Shown one piece after another: positions 34,369 to 45,689 of a DNA stretch of 64,000 nt (its first letter is position 1; the number at the start of each line of letters is the position of its first letter). Source of the stretch: Hysterangium stoloniferum (taxonomy: Eukaryota; Basidiomycota; Agaricomycetes; Hysterangiales; Hysterangiaceae). The notes beneath the pieces were generated by a model that saw only the letters and a list, made by a program, of their open reading frames with translations, was not told the DNA's origin and did not search any database. Location of the stretch: assembly GCA_015178975.1 (NCBI GenBank), contig WHVD01000115.1, positions 186,001 through 250,000 of the forward strand. Direction: 5' to 3'. A program made the position numbers and the translations under genes.

Positions 34369-34815
34369 TGTACACTTTCCTTTTCTCTCACAACCATTGT
34401 TCCTATTAATATTTTGTTTCCACCTTCTTTTTGTTCCGCATCATCGATTGCATATGTACGTAACGGTCAAGCCAATATACCTCAGTCGATTCACCCATCA
34501 CGTATCAATTGAGGTATGACATCTAGTTGACAGATCAACTAGCACCTTTACTTACGTTGTACTAGACATTCTATTTCTAACAAGATCCTAACAGTATGTA
34601 CACTTTCCTTTTCTCTCACAACCATTGTTCCTATCAACCTTTTGTTTTCACCTTCTTTTTGTTCCGCATCATCCATTGCATAAGTACGTAACGGTCAAGC
34701 CAATATACCTCAGTCGATTCACCCATCACGTATCAACTGAGGTATGACATCTAGTTGACAGATCAACTAGCACCTTTACTTACGTTGTACTAGCCATTCT
34801 ATTTCTAACAAGATT
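34369..34815 (+). repeat. Tandem pair of 0.22 kb LTR-like units
   Basis: Two nearly identical units start TGTACACTTTCCTTTTCTCT at 34,369 and 34,597 (228-bp period). They share CAAGCCAATATACCTCAGTC and end CTAACAAGAT. The first unit ends GATCCTAACA, giving TG...CA ends. A diverged relative is at about 44,970-45,135. They may be directly abutting LTRs of an unknown small element. Confidence 0.6.
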
Positions 34816-34970
34816 GCAGGGTTTAGAATCCAATAAATTTTAGGATCCTTAAAAGATCCCTAACCAATTTTAAATCTTATTAAGATCCAATAGAGATTAT
34901 TGGAGTTTATATAAGATAAGGCTCTACTACGGATCCTAAAATATTTTGGAGAGAGGGGTTTTCCCGGTGA
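34816..34970. mobile_element. MITE fragment
   Basis: Related to the right part of the MITE at 30,428: TTGCAGGGTTTAGAATCCAAT, ATAAGGCTCTACT, then GGTTTTCCCGGTG at the end. The left terminal repeat is missing. Confidence 0.65.
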
Positions 34971-35345
34971 AAGTTAAAATGCTATGCTATGCTATTAACA
35001 CATAATAGTACCACCGGTGTGCTAATCAGTGAACTTGTCCCGTCCTTGCTCAGGTCCATGATCAAGGTGGCCTGTTTACTGCTGAAACTTTTGGATGAGT
35101 GATTGTAGAATTTCATGTAGCGTTTGTGATCTCACTCGCATGTTACAAAGTTGTAACTTGCAGGATCTGTCATATCGAGAACCGCCTGGAGTCATTCGCC
35201 AGTGTCATCCTGTTCGTCGTCGCGGAGGATCCCTATACTGAACATATATTCCCAGTCTGGAACGCTCTCAGTGCTTCAGAATACATGGTAGTATCAGATA
35301 GCATTGCCTCTTCTATGAGAAACGGAAGGGCTGAGAGTTAACGAC
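34966..35345 (+). CDS. ORFx, copy 2 (function unknown)
   Basis: Open frame 35,099-35,341 (80 codons), the second copy of ORFx. Relative to copies 1 and 3 it lacks 21 bp (7 codons) before A-S-E-Y-M-V-V. Both this deletion and its other differences keep the frame open. It lies upstream of the intact membrane-protein gene, in the same orientation. Confidence 0.35.
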
Positions 35346-35476
35346 TGAAGTTCTTTTTGATCATTACTATCTTGTCACTGCCAAGACACAAGTTTAGTGC
35401 CTACTGTTATTGTATCTCGAATTCCAACAACATAAGCGCGCGGGAATCGAATAAGTTGGTGACGCCTTCGATCGTT

Positions 35477-35607
35477 TGTCACAAAAATCCAAAAAGCCTG
35501 ATGAACATGATAAGCGACAAAAGCCGCTGAATAGGTCTCGTGACCAGGCCTATTCAGTGGCTTTTGTCGCTTATCAGGTTTATCAGGCTTTTTGGATTTT
35601 TGTGACA
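35477..35607. repeat. 131-bp near-perfect hairpin
   Basis: The two arms pair over about 58 bp. The outer stem runs from TGTCACAAAAATCC and the inner stem covers GATAAGCGACAAAAGCC. There is one 6-base internal mismatch block and a loop near TCTCGTGACC. The near identity of the arms suggests a recent foldback MITE, or a strong selection for pairing. It lies 150 bp upstream of the start of the membrane-protein gene. No clear target duplication. Confidence 0.9.
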
Positions 35608-35756
35608 TTCCAACGCTTTCAACTGAGATTATTTGGCTACTAAAGAATTCGATGGGTATAGCATCTGAGATTGATGATCATACGTTCAAGTGGATAGCCC
35701 TGTAAAGAGAATGAGCTACTAAGGCAAGGCTCTTTAGTAGTTCTCTTATCGACGCA

Positions 35757-37578
35757 ATGAATTCTTACAACCCTGTACCGTTAACGCACACCCTGGACAG
35801 CGAACAGCAAGGACAACACAACGTAGGTTCAAATCTGTTCACTTCCGAATTTTCTTTGACATCTGTGCTGACCTTGCATACTGTAACTTGGTGCTTTTCA
35901 GTCTAGCCAATCATCGAGAAACGAGGTGCTAGCCAGTGGGCGATTTCAGCAGAAACGAGAACGGGATCTGCACCCCTTGAGTGTCATGGTTTTAGCCATA
36001 TGGACCTCGTACATTGTAGCGACCATTTTTCTCCTCGAGCAGGCCGCCATTGCCGCCCCCCGCAGCGTTGATCAGCTTTGGATACTCAACGTTCTGCCAA
36101 ACATAATGCTCACTTTCTTCGCTCAAGGTCACATATCTGTTACTACCCTACATCTGTCTCGAGTCGGTGTTTCGGCGATTCAGCAGGAGAGCACAGCCCC
36201 GCACTCCTGGGCCGAGCTCTTCTGGCTGGCTGACCACTCATGGTCTGGTCCCATCGGATTCGCAAGTGTTGTGATCACCATGATCAAATTGAAGATCCGT
36301 GCATCTTTGACATTTTTCATCTTTGCATTCACGTGTATGGTAGCCCTTGCTACACCCGTGATACTTTCCCATGCTTATCCTGTGGGGCCCGTCGATGTGA
36401 CGGTTAACACCACAATCACCCCAAATACATTCTCTCTAAATGAGATGAGGAATATAGACGTTGGGATACAAATGGGGATAGGCATTGGCTCATGGGCCAC
36501 CGGTCTATCCGTGCTTGACATTTACAACACCAGTACATTCACTCCAGAAGGATCGTCAGGAGAGGTTCCCAATGACTTCTTTTTTGCCGGTAATATCCTA
36601 GATTCGAATGCCACGCTACCAGGATTACGACTTCAAGGGAGCTGCGAACCATTCTCCAATGAGGCTTCAACAGCTGTTGAGAAAAATACCACCCTCTTCC
36701 AGGAATTTTGTGTCAATTCTCTCTCCACATTTTGGGGCGTAAAGACTCAAAACGTCGGCGTTGGACCAGATCATGTATTCATCACGTTCAGCTATTGTAC
36801 AGACGCAGCGCATTTCATAAACTACATCAATGACACCGACTCCATGGCTTATATCTTCCTTCAGACCGACAATGGAACTGCAAATACTAGTGGTATGATA
36901 AAGTGTCAATCACTCTTATCGTTCGGCAGTGCATCATTATCGGGAACTCAGGGGATCTATAACTCATTTCGGGACCTTGATTACAACGACAGTCAAGCAC
37001 AGACAGCAGCAATTATTAGAAACCCTCTTGAAAGTACGCTTTCAAGCCTCACTAGTGAAATGGGTCCTATCACCCCTTCGGATTCCAACTCCGACAACGG
37101 GTGTGGCGAAGATGAATCAATGCTGTTAAAACAGCTAGGGTATAATAGCACTGCCATTGACGCAGGACATTTTGACTACGTTCAGCCGGATCTTGAAATC
37201 TTCGCAAGCCGAATATGGCTCGGTGTTACTCATATGACGGCTGGACTTGGTTTACTATCTCGTTCATCAGACACAGCTTACCCCGCAGTAGTTCGGCACG
37301 CCACATCGGGACGAACGCGCTCAGGTCAATTCGTCGTTGGGTCGCGTGTATTGCTAGCCTTGTGGATGTCTGGGTTGATATATGTCTCCATTAGGAGTTA
37401 CCGTTTGTCTATCGACTCTAGGCTAGGAAGTTATGTTGCCGCTCGTTTACATGCGGAAGATACTCGTGAATATGCAGGAGATGAGCCATTGTGGGATAGC
37501 GGATCTCACTCTGGTGAATTATCCGGCGATGATCGACTTAATAGGCCGTTCGTATCTGAAAGCGGGATCGAGAAATGA
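35757..37578 (+). CDS. Multi-pass membrane glycoprotein, function unknown
   Basis: Two exons encode about 580 residues. Exon 1 (35,757-35,822, 22 codons starting M-N-S-Y-N-P-V-P-L) joins exon 2 (35,902-37,578) in phase across a 79-bp GT-AG intron. The ATG is preferred because the long frame upstream of the first internal Met is otherwise unexplained, and because a remnant copy at 45.7 kb retains the same exon. Hydrophobic segments lie near residues 50-72, 81-100, 158-177 and 500-518. Between the last two is a large domain of about 320 residues with many N-x-S/T sequons, so probably outside the cytosol. The C-terminal tail is acidic and polar. I know of similar uncharacterised proteins in Agaricomycetes but cannot name a function. 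No premature stop or frameshift. Confidence 0.8.
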
Positions 37579-38279
37579 CTCGGACGGGATGTAACTAAAG
37601 ACAGGCCTTGCCAATGGACTTTTCTAATTTGCACAATTGCAACCTCTAATTAGTTTACCAGCAGATATCTGTGGATGGCGGAGAATGCTTAAAAGCATTG
37701 TGTCAAACTTGAGTACGGACGCCAGGTCTAGTTGAGATTGGACAATTCCATGCCCGAAACTGAGAATTGTGTCGGTACTTATTATGGATTGTCGATGACA
37801 AACGATCTTTGAACAAAAGAGGCATTTTTATCTTATACTACAATTAGCAAACAATAGTCAAAGAAGCAAGCTTCCTGTGCGGACGAAATCGGCCCGGTGT
37901 AGTATAGGTTAAAAAGCCATTGTCAATTTTGGAATTTGAAGTTGGAAAGGACATTTGCTCGTCATCCGGCGTTGTGATGATTTGATGATGATTTGACCGC
38001 CGGTTGGGACATTCTCCATTCACTGCATGGATAAGCCCGGTCGCGGTGCGCAATTGTTATTTGAATGACGTATGTTGGGAGTCTCCCCAACTCTTTCCAC
38101 TGGATTTAACATGCCACTGTATTCATCGTCGTGGGTAAACCTTGTTTAACCCTCCTTGCATTCAGATTGTCACACTACATCCAGTTCACTCCGTGACAAA
38201 CCTAAAGAATCCAAGTACCAATACAATGGGTATCCTGTGACGATAGTGGAATAGTGCCGGGAGCTGAAGACAGCCCCAT
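37579..38279. other. Spacer duplicated at 30.2-31.3 kb
   Basis: Non-coding as far as I can see, yet recognisably the same as 30,190-31,265. Here the CpG sites are retained. It contains CTTATACTACAATTAGC and CACACTACATCCAGTTCACTCC, also present in the other copy. Confidence 0.6.
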
Positions 38280-38650
38280 CATACCTTAAACTAGGAAAGT
38301 TAGAGTGCTATGCTAGTAACACATAATAGTACCACCGGTGTGCTAATAGGTGGCCTGTTTACCGCTGAAACTTTTGGATGAGTAAATTGTAGAGTTTCAT
38401 CTAGAGTTTGTGATCTCATTCGCGCGTTACAAAGTTGTAACTTGCAGGATCTGTCATATCGAGAACCGCCTGGAGTCATTTGCCAGTGTCATCCTGTACA
38501 TCGTCGTGGAGGAGTCCTGTATTCAACATATATTCCCTGTCTGGAGCGCTCTCAGTGACTCTTTTAGGTCCACTGGAGCTTCAGAATACATGGTAGTACC
38601 AGACAGCATTGCCTCTTCGATGAGAAAGGGAAGGGGCTGACAGTTGACGA
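38280..38650 (+). CDS. ORFx, copy 3 (function unknown)
   Basis: Third copy, open from 38,410 to 38,640 (76 codons), with the same core (I-E-N-R-L-E-S-F-A-S-V-I-L, H-I-F-P-V-W, A-S-E-Y-M-V-V-P-D). It follows the intact membrane-protein gene in the same direction, about 700 bp downstream. A possible donor or acceptor site around the frame could make it an exon, but none is decisive. Confidence 0.4.
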
Positions 38651-39197
38651 CAGCTCACCATACCCTAGACCACACAATTTAAATCCCACATTATTGTCGT
38701 GTAGTAATGACATTGATGTGATAACCAGTCCATTTATTCCGTTCTTGTTCGGTATATTCCACCAAGATGGTCTGTCGACCTTTGCAACGTTATTGCCTTC
38801 TATACTCTTGGGCAAGTCATGGTAGATTTCCCCTAAACACGTCATAGTTGGAGAAATAAACACATTAAAGTCATGAGGAGAACATACTTGCCACTGACCT
38901 GTCTTTCCCCAGTGCTCAGCCTTCTGAGATGTGGGTATCGGCAGTTAATAACCTCCTTGATATCTTTGATAGAAATCAAACCCTTCTTGATTATGGTCTT
39001 CCAATAAAAGAAGACCTGAGGCCTTGGGAGATTCTTGAACGTCGGCTGTACATCGAGTATCAACACCGTGAACACCCTATTCGCGTGGTTGACTGAGCCG
39101 GCATGTGGCGTAGGGCCTCCTGGTGGAAGGCGTAATCGCCTGAAGAGCAGCGCAGATAGGGTGGCCTTGTGCGAGCCGGCTTGCAGGACAGGCGGGT
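38651..39197. other. No recognisable gene
   Basis: Contains the empty site for the LTR-B insertion (near 38,815) and some minus-strand open sequence (38,842-39,075) without a recognisable domain. Confidence 0.4.
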
Positions 39198-39782
39198 ATG
39201 GAACTGTGGCTAAACCCTTCTACGATCAACGAGGTCTTTGATATATCTTTGCGCCATTTCTTCCTCGGCTTATTACTGGGACGTGTTCGACGAGGACACG
39301 GGACGTACCCGATGTATGTGATGGGTATGTCGTGGGCGTATACCCATCATGAAGAGATGATGGTGGCGTGGCCGACGTGTGATGTACTAGAATCGGCATC
39401 GATACTTGCATTTTTTGAGAAACAGGGTAAAAATCTCCGCAAAAAAGACGCACCTATATATATATTGAACGATAGTGGTTGGGGATGCCATTATATGTCT
39501 ACTACTAGCAACAGTGAGGGAATGCAAATGAGTAGTTGTCACCCTATAAACCGGTCGCTCAGCCATAAGGCATTTGATTTTGATGTGTTGATTCCGCCCA
39601 GATACACGAGGGAAATCAAATGTTTTAATACGTTGCATACCAAGAGAGACGACTTGCAGACCGCAGTGAGCAAAACCCTCGGTAACATCCGTTCAGTGAA
39701 GACGTCACATGCGTTGCGGCATGAAGCTGAACTCCACTTGGAAAAAGTACATGTACGTCGACCCATCATGAGCAGACGCTAG
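39198..39782 (+). CDS. Open frame of 194 codons, unidentified
   Basis: The longest uninterrupted plus-strand frame in this interval, starting M-E-L-W-L-N-P-S-T-I-N-E-V-F. It contains S-G-W-G-C-H-Y-M and H-A-L-R-H-E-A-E-L-H-L. I do not recognise a family, and no membrane segment or repeat is evident. The opposite strand also stays open over much of it, so chance is possible. The frame has no obvious introns. Confidence 0.25.
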   Translation: MELWLNPSTINEVFDISLRHFFLGLLLGRVRRGHGTYPMYVMGMSWAYTHHEEMMVAWPTCDVLESASILAFFEKQGKNLRKKDAPIYILNDSGWGCHYMSTTSNSEGMQMSSCHPINRSLSHKAFDFDVLIPPRYTREIKCFNTLHTKRDDLQTAVSKTLGNIRSVKTSHALRHEAELHLEKVHVRRPIMSRR

Positions 39783-41246
39783 TGAAAATTCGCCTTACCA
39801 CGCTTGTTACTGTTTTAGGTAACGTCTCAGGGAATAGAGGCGAAATATCTCGCCCGGAGCATGCAAGCAGCTCTCGCGATGACATCTGTCCAGCCTGCAG
39901 GAAAGCTAACCCATCCCTCCAACTACCATTCTCGGCACTGAGGTGGATGAGGTGATTAGATGACATCCGTCACCACCTTGCCCAGCCCGACAGATTTGAT
40001 ATCGGTGATATAGTGAAGGCCCTTCCTACCGCCGTAAGTATGGACGTGAATCACCTCGTATCATGCTAATACATCGGAAGTACCATCCTGGCCATGCTCC
40101 CGCTCAAATTGGCGTCTCCCACGTATATCCATCGCCAAGAGACAATATTCTGTCTCCGTCGGCCATATAACAACAAAATGCAACTAAATTGACTAGCAGA
40201 AATGAAAACTCTTATAAGATTCTACACTGCGATCAGCGACGAGGTCAAAAACGTTACTTCTAGCTCAGATGAACAAAAAATTTTTTTCACTGCTGACAAG
40301 TAGACTTGTAGGAGATTTGAAGCGCCAAGTTACGGGATGTGTCCTTTTCTTTTTTCTGGGAATCAATCAAATCAGAAGTGAAAGTGCCAAAACACCAGAA
40401 TATTATGCATCAATGTACAACACTTAAATAACTATGATTTTTTTCGACTCTAGACCGTAGACCGAAGAAGCAGCCAAACTCATAACTAGGGCACATGCCA
40501 TTATCGATTTTCGTTATTAATGTGACTGAACCTCATAGACAGCGAGGGCATTTTCTCAGAGATGTGCCGTCCCATACGAGGCACCGCTATCTTGAATCGT
40601 CATCAACACGTCATGTGAAGTCGTAAAATTGCTCTAATCTAATTTTGAGAGCTAGATATCTGTGCAAGCATTTCCCGTAGCTTTAGGTTTAGCAGTAGTC
40701 AAGTCGTGTAGCTATCATAGTAAAGAGCAGCCATGGCAACTGGTTCAGGCAAGGTCCAGGATGACAGGAGAGCAGCTTGTTAAGTGAAGTGATTTTCATC
40801 AGCACTCGTGCAGAGGTGCATGGGCTAAATTAGGCCTGATTATGTAAGACATCTGTATCATTCTTTCTCGCGATCGTATGCGTACTACAAATACGTGTCG
40901 CGGTTGAAACAGGTAGGCAGCTCTCATGCAGGAACTTACGTTATTTCATTCATATCTACATAACTGATAATAGTACTTGCCTCTACAGGTCAAAGTATAC
41001 CTAGAGACATAGTTGTCATAAGGGGGACCCTTTGGTACGACTACTCCTTGGGAACTTTTTTGACCTTGGTCAGTTTTAAAAGACTTATCTCATACACATC
41101 ATTTACTGAACCTATGCCATTCGTAGGGCTTGTATCCTTATCAGAAAGTGTACAGGATCGACGGGTTAGCCAAACAAACATGTATCTCACCAAGCTTACT
41201 ATTTACTTTATGCCACTATTAACCCACATTCTTCAACTCTTCTCAG
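39783..41246. other. No recognisable gene
   Basis: I found neither repeats nor protein families. The first exon of the P5A-ATPase should have been near the right end but is not detectable. Confidence 0.45.
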
Positions 41247-43322
41247 GACTGCAGTTGCTATTCGTTCCCCGGATATCGAGCGAGCTAGTCTACACATCTA
41301 TCTTCCATGGTACACGTATCTGTACGCCATCCCGTTTCTATCCCTCTACCCTCTATGGGCATATGCCTACTATTTTCGGTATGACGACTGGATTAAAAGC
41401 GAAGAATGGACGTTTTTGGAATGTGTTTGTCTCGGTGCAGGTCATGCTTTGAGCTTTTTGGTCACCAAATGGGGGACTGGTGCTAAGGCCTGGGTGGAGA
41501 CTCGAACGGTGCGTATTTATGTTCTCCCTTTCAGCATTTGGCTTACTCGTGCACAAGGCCCGGTCATTGGAACATGCAAATTGTATTAGGATTGTGCCGG
41601 CTAAACACCGAGGCAAAGGAGAAATTGTTCCTCTTCTCAAGAAGGATGTGAGTATTTTGTACTTGTCTCCAAACAATCCTAACAGTCGCATCAGCCCGCA
41701 GATGTGAGCACCTATCGATTCAGCTACCAGCGTGACATGTATATCTGCGATGCATCCACTTCTCCCCCGTCGTTCTTGCGTCTTCCGTTCCCGACCTCAA
41801 CCAAGCCACCTACTCATCTTTGCCAAGTCTCGGCGTTTCAACAAGCGAAGTAGAGACTCTCCAGGCGCTCTACGGCAAAAATGAGTTCAAAATTCCCATC
41901 CCATCTTTCACTGCACTCTTCGGAGAACACGCAACTGCGCCTTTCTTCGTCTTCCAGATCTTTTGTGTCGCACTGTGGTGCCTTGACGAGTATTGGTACT
42001 TCAGCTTGTTCACGCTGTTCATGTTGGTCGTGTTCGAGTGCACAGTTGCTTTCCAGGTAAATTGTCAAGGTCTTGTGGTGTTAGCTTCGCCTGGTCTAAT
42101 GTTCGATATTCCATTAGCGTGTCCGGACGTTAACCGAATTCCGCACTATGTCTATCACACCCTACCCCATCCAATGTAGACGCGACAATACATGGATAAC
42201 AGTCCAAACTGATGAGTTGGTCCCAGGTGATCTTGTCTCCGTCGGTAAGCCAATTTTGTACAACAACATCACTTACAACCGACACGAGACTAATGTTTCT
42301 CCTCAGTCCACGCAAACACCGAAACTGCCATTCCTGCCGATCTGCTTCTCCTGCGTGGCACTTGCATCGTTAACGAAGCAATGCTCAGCGGTGAATCCAC
42401 ACCGCTTCTTAAAGAGTCAATCGAGCTTCGAGAAGTGGATGAAAGACTCGACGTTGAAGGTGTGACTAAAGGCTCCGTGCTTTTTAGCGGAACAAAGGTG
42501 CTACAGGCTGGCGGAGGTCTGTACTTGGTCTGGTGCCTATCGCTTATTGCCCATATCTAAATTTCACCCCTTTTCTTCTCAAGCTGACACACCGGATAAA
42601 GGAGCCCTCGCGCTCGTGCTACGTACGGGATTCGGAACCGCACAAGGCCAGCTCGTGCGCACGATGATATTTTCCACGGACCGCGTGTCAGCGAACAACT
42701 TTGAAAGTTTCCTGTTCATTGGATTTTTGTTGATTTTCGCTATTGCTGCGAGTTGGTATGTTTGGGTTAAAGGTGTGTGTTTTTTGTCCCCCCGTTTCCA
42801 GTTTCGGTCGCTCTTTTTCGTTTCTTATTTCTTACACTATGAAAAAAGGGATCGAGCGCGGGCTGAAGAAAAGTAAGCTACTCCTTGATTGCGTCCTCAT
42901 TATCACGAGTGTCGTTCCCCCCGAATTGCGTATGGAATTGTCCCTGGCTGTGAACGCTAGTCTTGTTGCGTTGTCGAAATTCGGTATGCATAGCATGCGC
43001 TTCTATACTATGTGCCCCCGTTCCGACTCTGATGTTCCGATTTTTCTTTGCGTAGCGATTTTCTGCACTGAGCCATTCCGCATCCCATTCGCTGGTCGTG
43101 TAGACGTGTGCTGCTTCGATAAAACCGGCCACGATCACCGCAGAATCCTTAGTCGTCGAAGGTGTTGCCGGTATCGAGTAAGTTTAGTCCTGGCAAAACA
43201 TATGTTACTGTTTTTTACTGAACGATGTATTGTAAGTCCCACTGACCCATTACGCCTTGTAAATGTCAAAGATTCCGGTCGCGAAACGACACACTGCCTC
43301 GCTGCAGCACATGCGTTGAAAG
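41247..43322 (+). pseudogene. spf1: P5A-type ATPase (Spf1/ATP13A1), truncated
   Basis: Intact family members are ER-membrane P-type pumps of about 1,200 residues that remove misinserted helices. Here exons can be read at 41247-41508, 41558-41647, 41695-42056, 42118-42244, 42307-42516, 42584-42772, 42849-42983, 43056-43177 and 43237-43322, with short GT-AG introns. They cover membrane helices, the A-domain (M-L-S-G-E-S-T-P-L-L-K-E-S), the family-specific P-P-E-L-x-M-E-L-S block and the phosphorylation motif D-K-T-G. Defects: the first exon is missing; one base is lost near 41,797; Pro is changed to Arg in the P-P-E-L-P block; one extra C directly after D-K-T-G (43,130) shifts the frame; and the nucleotide-binding half is absent. 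It ends where the second membrane-protein copy begins. Confidence 0.9.
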
Positions 43323-43375
43323 GCACGCACCATATTCCCATTCCGAACGGCTACATTTCATTTTCATTTAACTGA

Positions 43376-44825
43376 CGAGCCACATCCTCTGGAGGAAGGG
43401 AAAGAGAGTCAATACCCCATTAGTCTCATAGTTTTAGGCTTATGGATCGGCTATATTATAGCAGCCATTCATCTCCTCGAGAGTGCAGCCAAAAAGACCC
43501 CCTTAGCATGGACGTGATTTGGCGATACGACGTCCTGCCGGGCTCAGTGCTCACTTTCTTCGCCCAAGCTCACGTGCCTATTACTGCTTTCTACTTCACC
43601 AGGGTGGGTTGGTGTTTCCGCGATTACGCAGGCCCAGACAGCTCCTCGCACTGCCGATGAGCTCTTCTGGATGAATGACCGCACATGGTCCCGTCCCCTC
43701 GGATTCGTACGTGCTGTGATCATCATAATCAAGAACAGGATCCGTGTCTCCCTAATGTTCCTCGTGTTTGGATTCATATGCATAGTTGCCCTTGCTACGC
43801 CAGAAACGCTTTCGCGTGCTTATCTTGTGGGACTCGTCAATATGACGGCGGAAAACAACACGTTCACCCCAATTGAATTTTCTCCGCAGGCACTTTATAC
43901 TGTAGACCAGGACACACAGATAGGGTTAGGACTTGGGTCGTGGGCCGCCGATCTATCCATATTTGATGCCAATGAGTTCAGTGCTTACATTCCGGAAGAT
44001 GAAACAGAAGATCACGATGACTTCTTTTTTTCTGGCTACATCTATGATGAAGAAAATATCAAGCTGCCAGGATTACGACTTCAAGGGGGCTGCGTCAATT
44101 TCTCCGATAACGCTGCCGAACAAGGTGCCACTCCAACATCGATCCACACAGTTTTCTCCGGTCCCGACTCCAACTCCACAGCTTATATATTCCTTCAAAC
44201 CACCGACGGAACTTCAGAGACCAAGGGTATGGTCAAGTGTACCTCGAGTTTCTCAATCGGAAGTGCATCATTATCTGGAGGGGACGGGACCTATAATTCA
44301 TTTCTAAGGGACCTCACCTATGACGTTCCGGTACATATTGCGGACCCTCTTTCCGCTGTACTTGGTGGCATTTCCAACGGGACCGTTGGAAACCGCACCT
44401 TCGAGAGCGGGTCAATACTGGTAAAGCAGGTAGGGTACGATGTCACCTCCATCGATGGCAACATTTCCCAACCAAGTTTTGATATTTTCGCCGAACAAAT
44501 ATGGCTCGGTGTTACACACATGACGGTGGGAATCGGTTTACTATCCAGTGCACCATCCAATATGTCCTACCCCGTGACAGATCTAGAGTCCGGTCGGCTT
44601 CGCTCAAATTCATTCGTCATTTGGGGCGTATACATTGCTAGCATCGTGGTTATGTGGGTTGATATATGTTTCCGTTAGGGCTACCGTCCGTCCACCGACT
44701 CCGAATTGGGAAGTCGTGTTGCGGTTCGTGAATATCAAAAAAGGAGGTCTTGGTGGGAAGATCCGCCTCAGCCTAGTGAATTTTCCGACGGTGGGCGGAC
44801 AGTTAGTGGATTGGCCGTATAGGAC
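43376..44825 (+). pseudogene. Membrane-glycoprotein gene, copy B (decayed)
   Basis: A paralogue of the gene at 35,757. A 335-codon frame (43,671-44,678) matches it closely: R-V-S-L-M-F-L-V-F-G-F, L-P-G-L-R-L-Q-G-G-C, W-L-G-V-T-H-M-T-V-G-I-G-L-L. The N-terminal part (43,376-43,670) is split by frameshifts near 43,510 and by a small duplication near 43,607. The C-terminal tail is shifted near 44,680. The first exon is missing; P5A-ATPase sequence stands in its place. The central frame is still long, so inactivation may be recent, or a shorter protein could be made from an internal Met. Confidence 0.85.
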
Positions 44826-44969
44826 ATCCTGACGAGATGACCAATGCCTTTATGGCCACAAACCTCAATATTCGCCACTGTTTCGGTCAAAACGATTGTG
44901 TGAATGGAGGCTAGTGCGTACTTCAGATCGCGATTCGTTCAGTTTTTTAGCAGACCACGAGGTTTTCAT

Positions 44970-45135
44970 TTATTTACTCATTTGTTCCTTTCAATCGTTT
45001 AGTTCCACTCGATCATTTTTTTCAACTCTCATTTTTACCGTATCTCACAATCATTTTATTCCCCCTTTTATTCCCCTATTGTCTCGGTACCGTATAAGTA
45101 CGTACAAATAGACACGCCAATACCTCAGTCGATAC
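44970..45135 (+). repeat. Diverged relative of the 34.4 kb LTR-like unit
   Basis: Shares the succession TCTCACAATCATT, ATAAGTACGTAC and GCCAATACCTCAGTCGAT with the tandem units at 34,369-34,815. More diverged and without clear ends. Confidence 0.45.
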
Positions 45136-45158
45136 GGAAAGGTTCCACTACCATCGCT

Positions 45159-45365
45159 AGCCGAAACCTCGTGTACGACCTTCCAGGAACCATTTCGGTC
45201 CCTGAAACAGATATTCGGTTCCATGTGCGTGCATATTATATTCCGGGTGGCGACCATTTCTGTCCACCATTCAACTTGATCGAGAAAACGGAGGTGGACG
45301 TTAATATGTACAGTACTATCCAGATTGACAAGGTCTTGTATAGATGGTATAGACAGCCCATGTAG
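45159..45365 (+). CDS. Short open frame, unidentified
   Basis: A 64-codon frame with V-Y-D-L-P-G-T-I-S-V-P-E-T and P-G-G-D-H-F-C-P-P-F-N-L-I-E-K. The composition is protein-like, but it is short and has no known match. It could be an exon of a lost gene. Confidence 0.2.
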   Translation, partial: SRNLVYDLPGTISVPETDIRFHVRAYYIPGGDHFCPPFNLIEKTEVDVNMYSTIQIDKVLYRWYRQPM

Positions 45366-45689
45366 CACGCGAATATCGGCTAGTACGCCTTGGCAACCAT
45401 AGCCGCATCAATAGCCGCACGCTAATAGCCCAATACAATAGTCGTGCGTTTTCAGCAAAGCCTAGGATCGAGAGTTTAAAGCTAACCGTGGTGTTACCCC
45501 TGCAACGTTCCGTGGCTATCGCCCAAAAATCAGTGTTTGCATTACTACCTGTGCCGGTGGTGGGTTTAGTCTTCCATAAGAAGCACTTGATGATGGAAGT
45601 TCTGACACCTTAATAGTTGATTGTCGCACTTTCTAGATGATCCTTTTGATATGGAGAATGAGCCGGCAGGGCAAGCTTAAGGCTCTTCA

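Noticed and set aside
36667-36909. An 80-codon minus-strand frame inside the membrane-protein gene
   Set aside because: Shadow of the 580-residue gene.
35926-37578. The membrane-protein gene starting at an upstream GTG
   Set aside because: The 5' exon with an ATG (35,757) joins in phase through a normal intron, and the exon is also present in the remnant at 45.7 kb.
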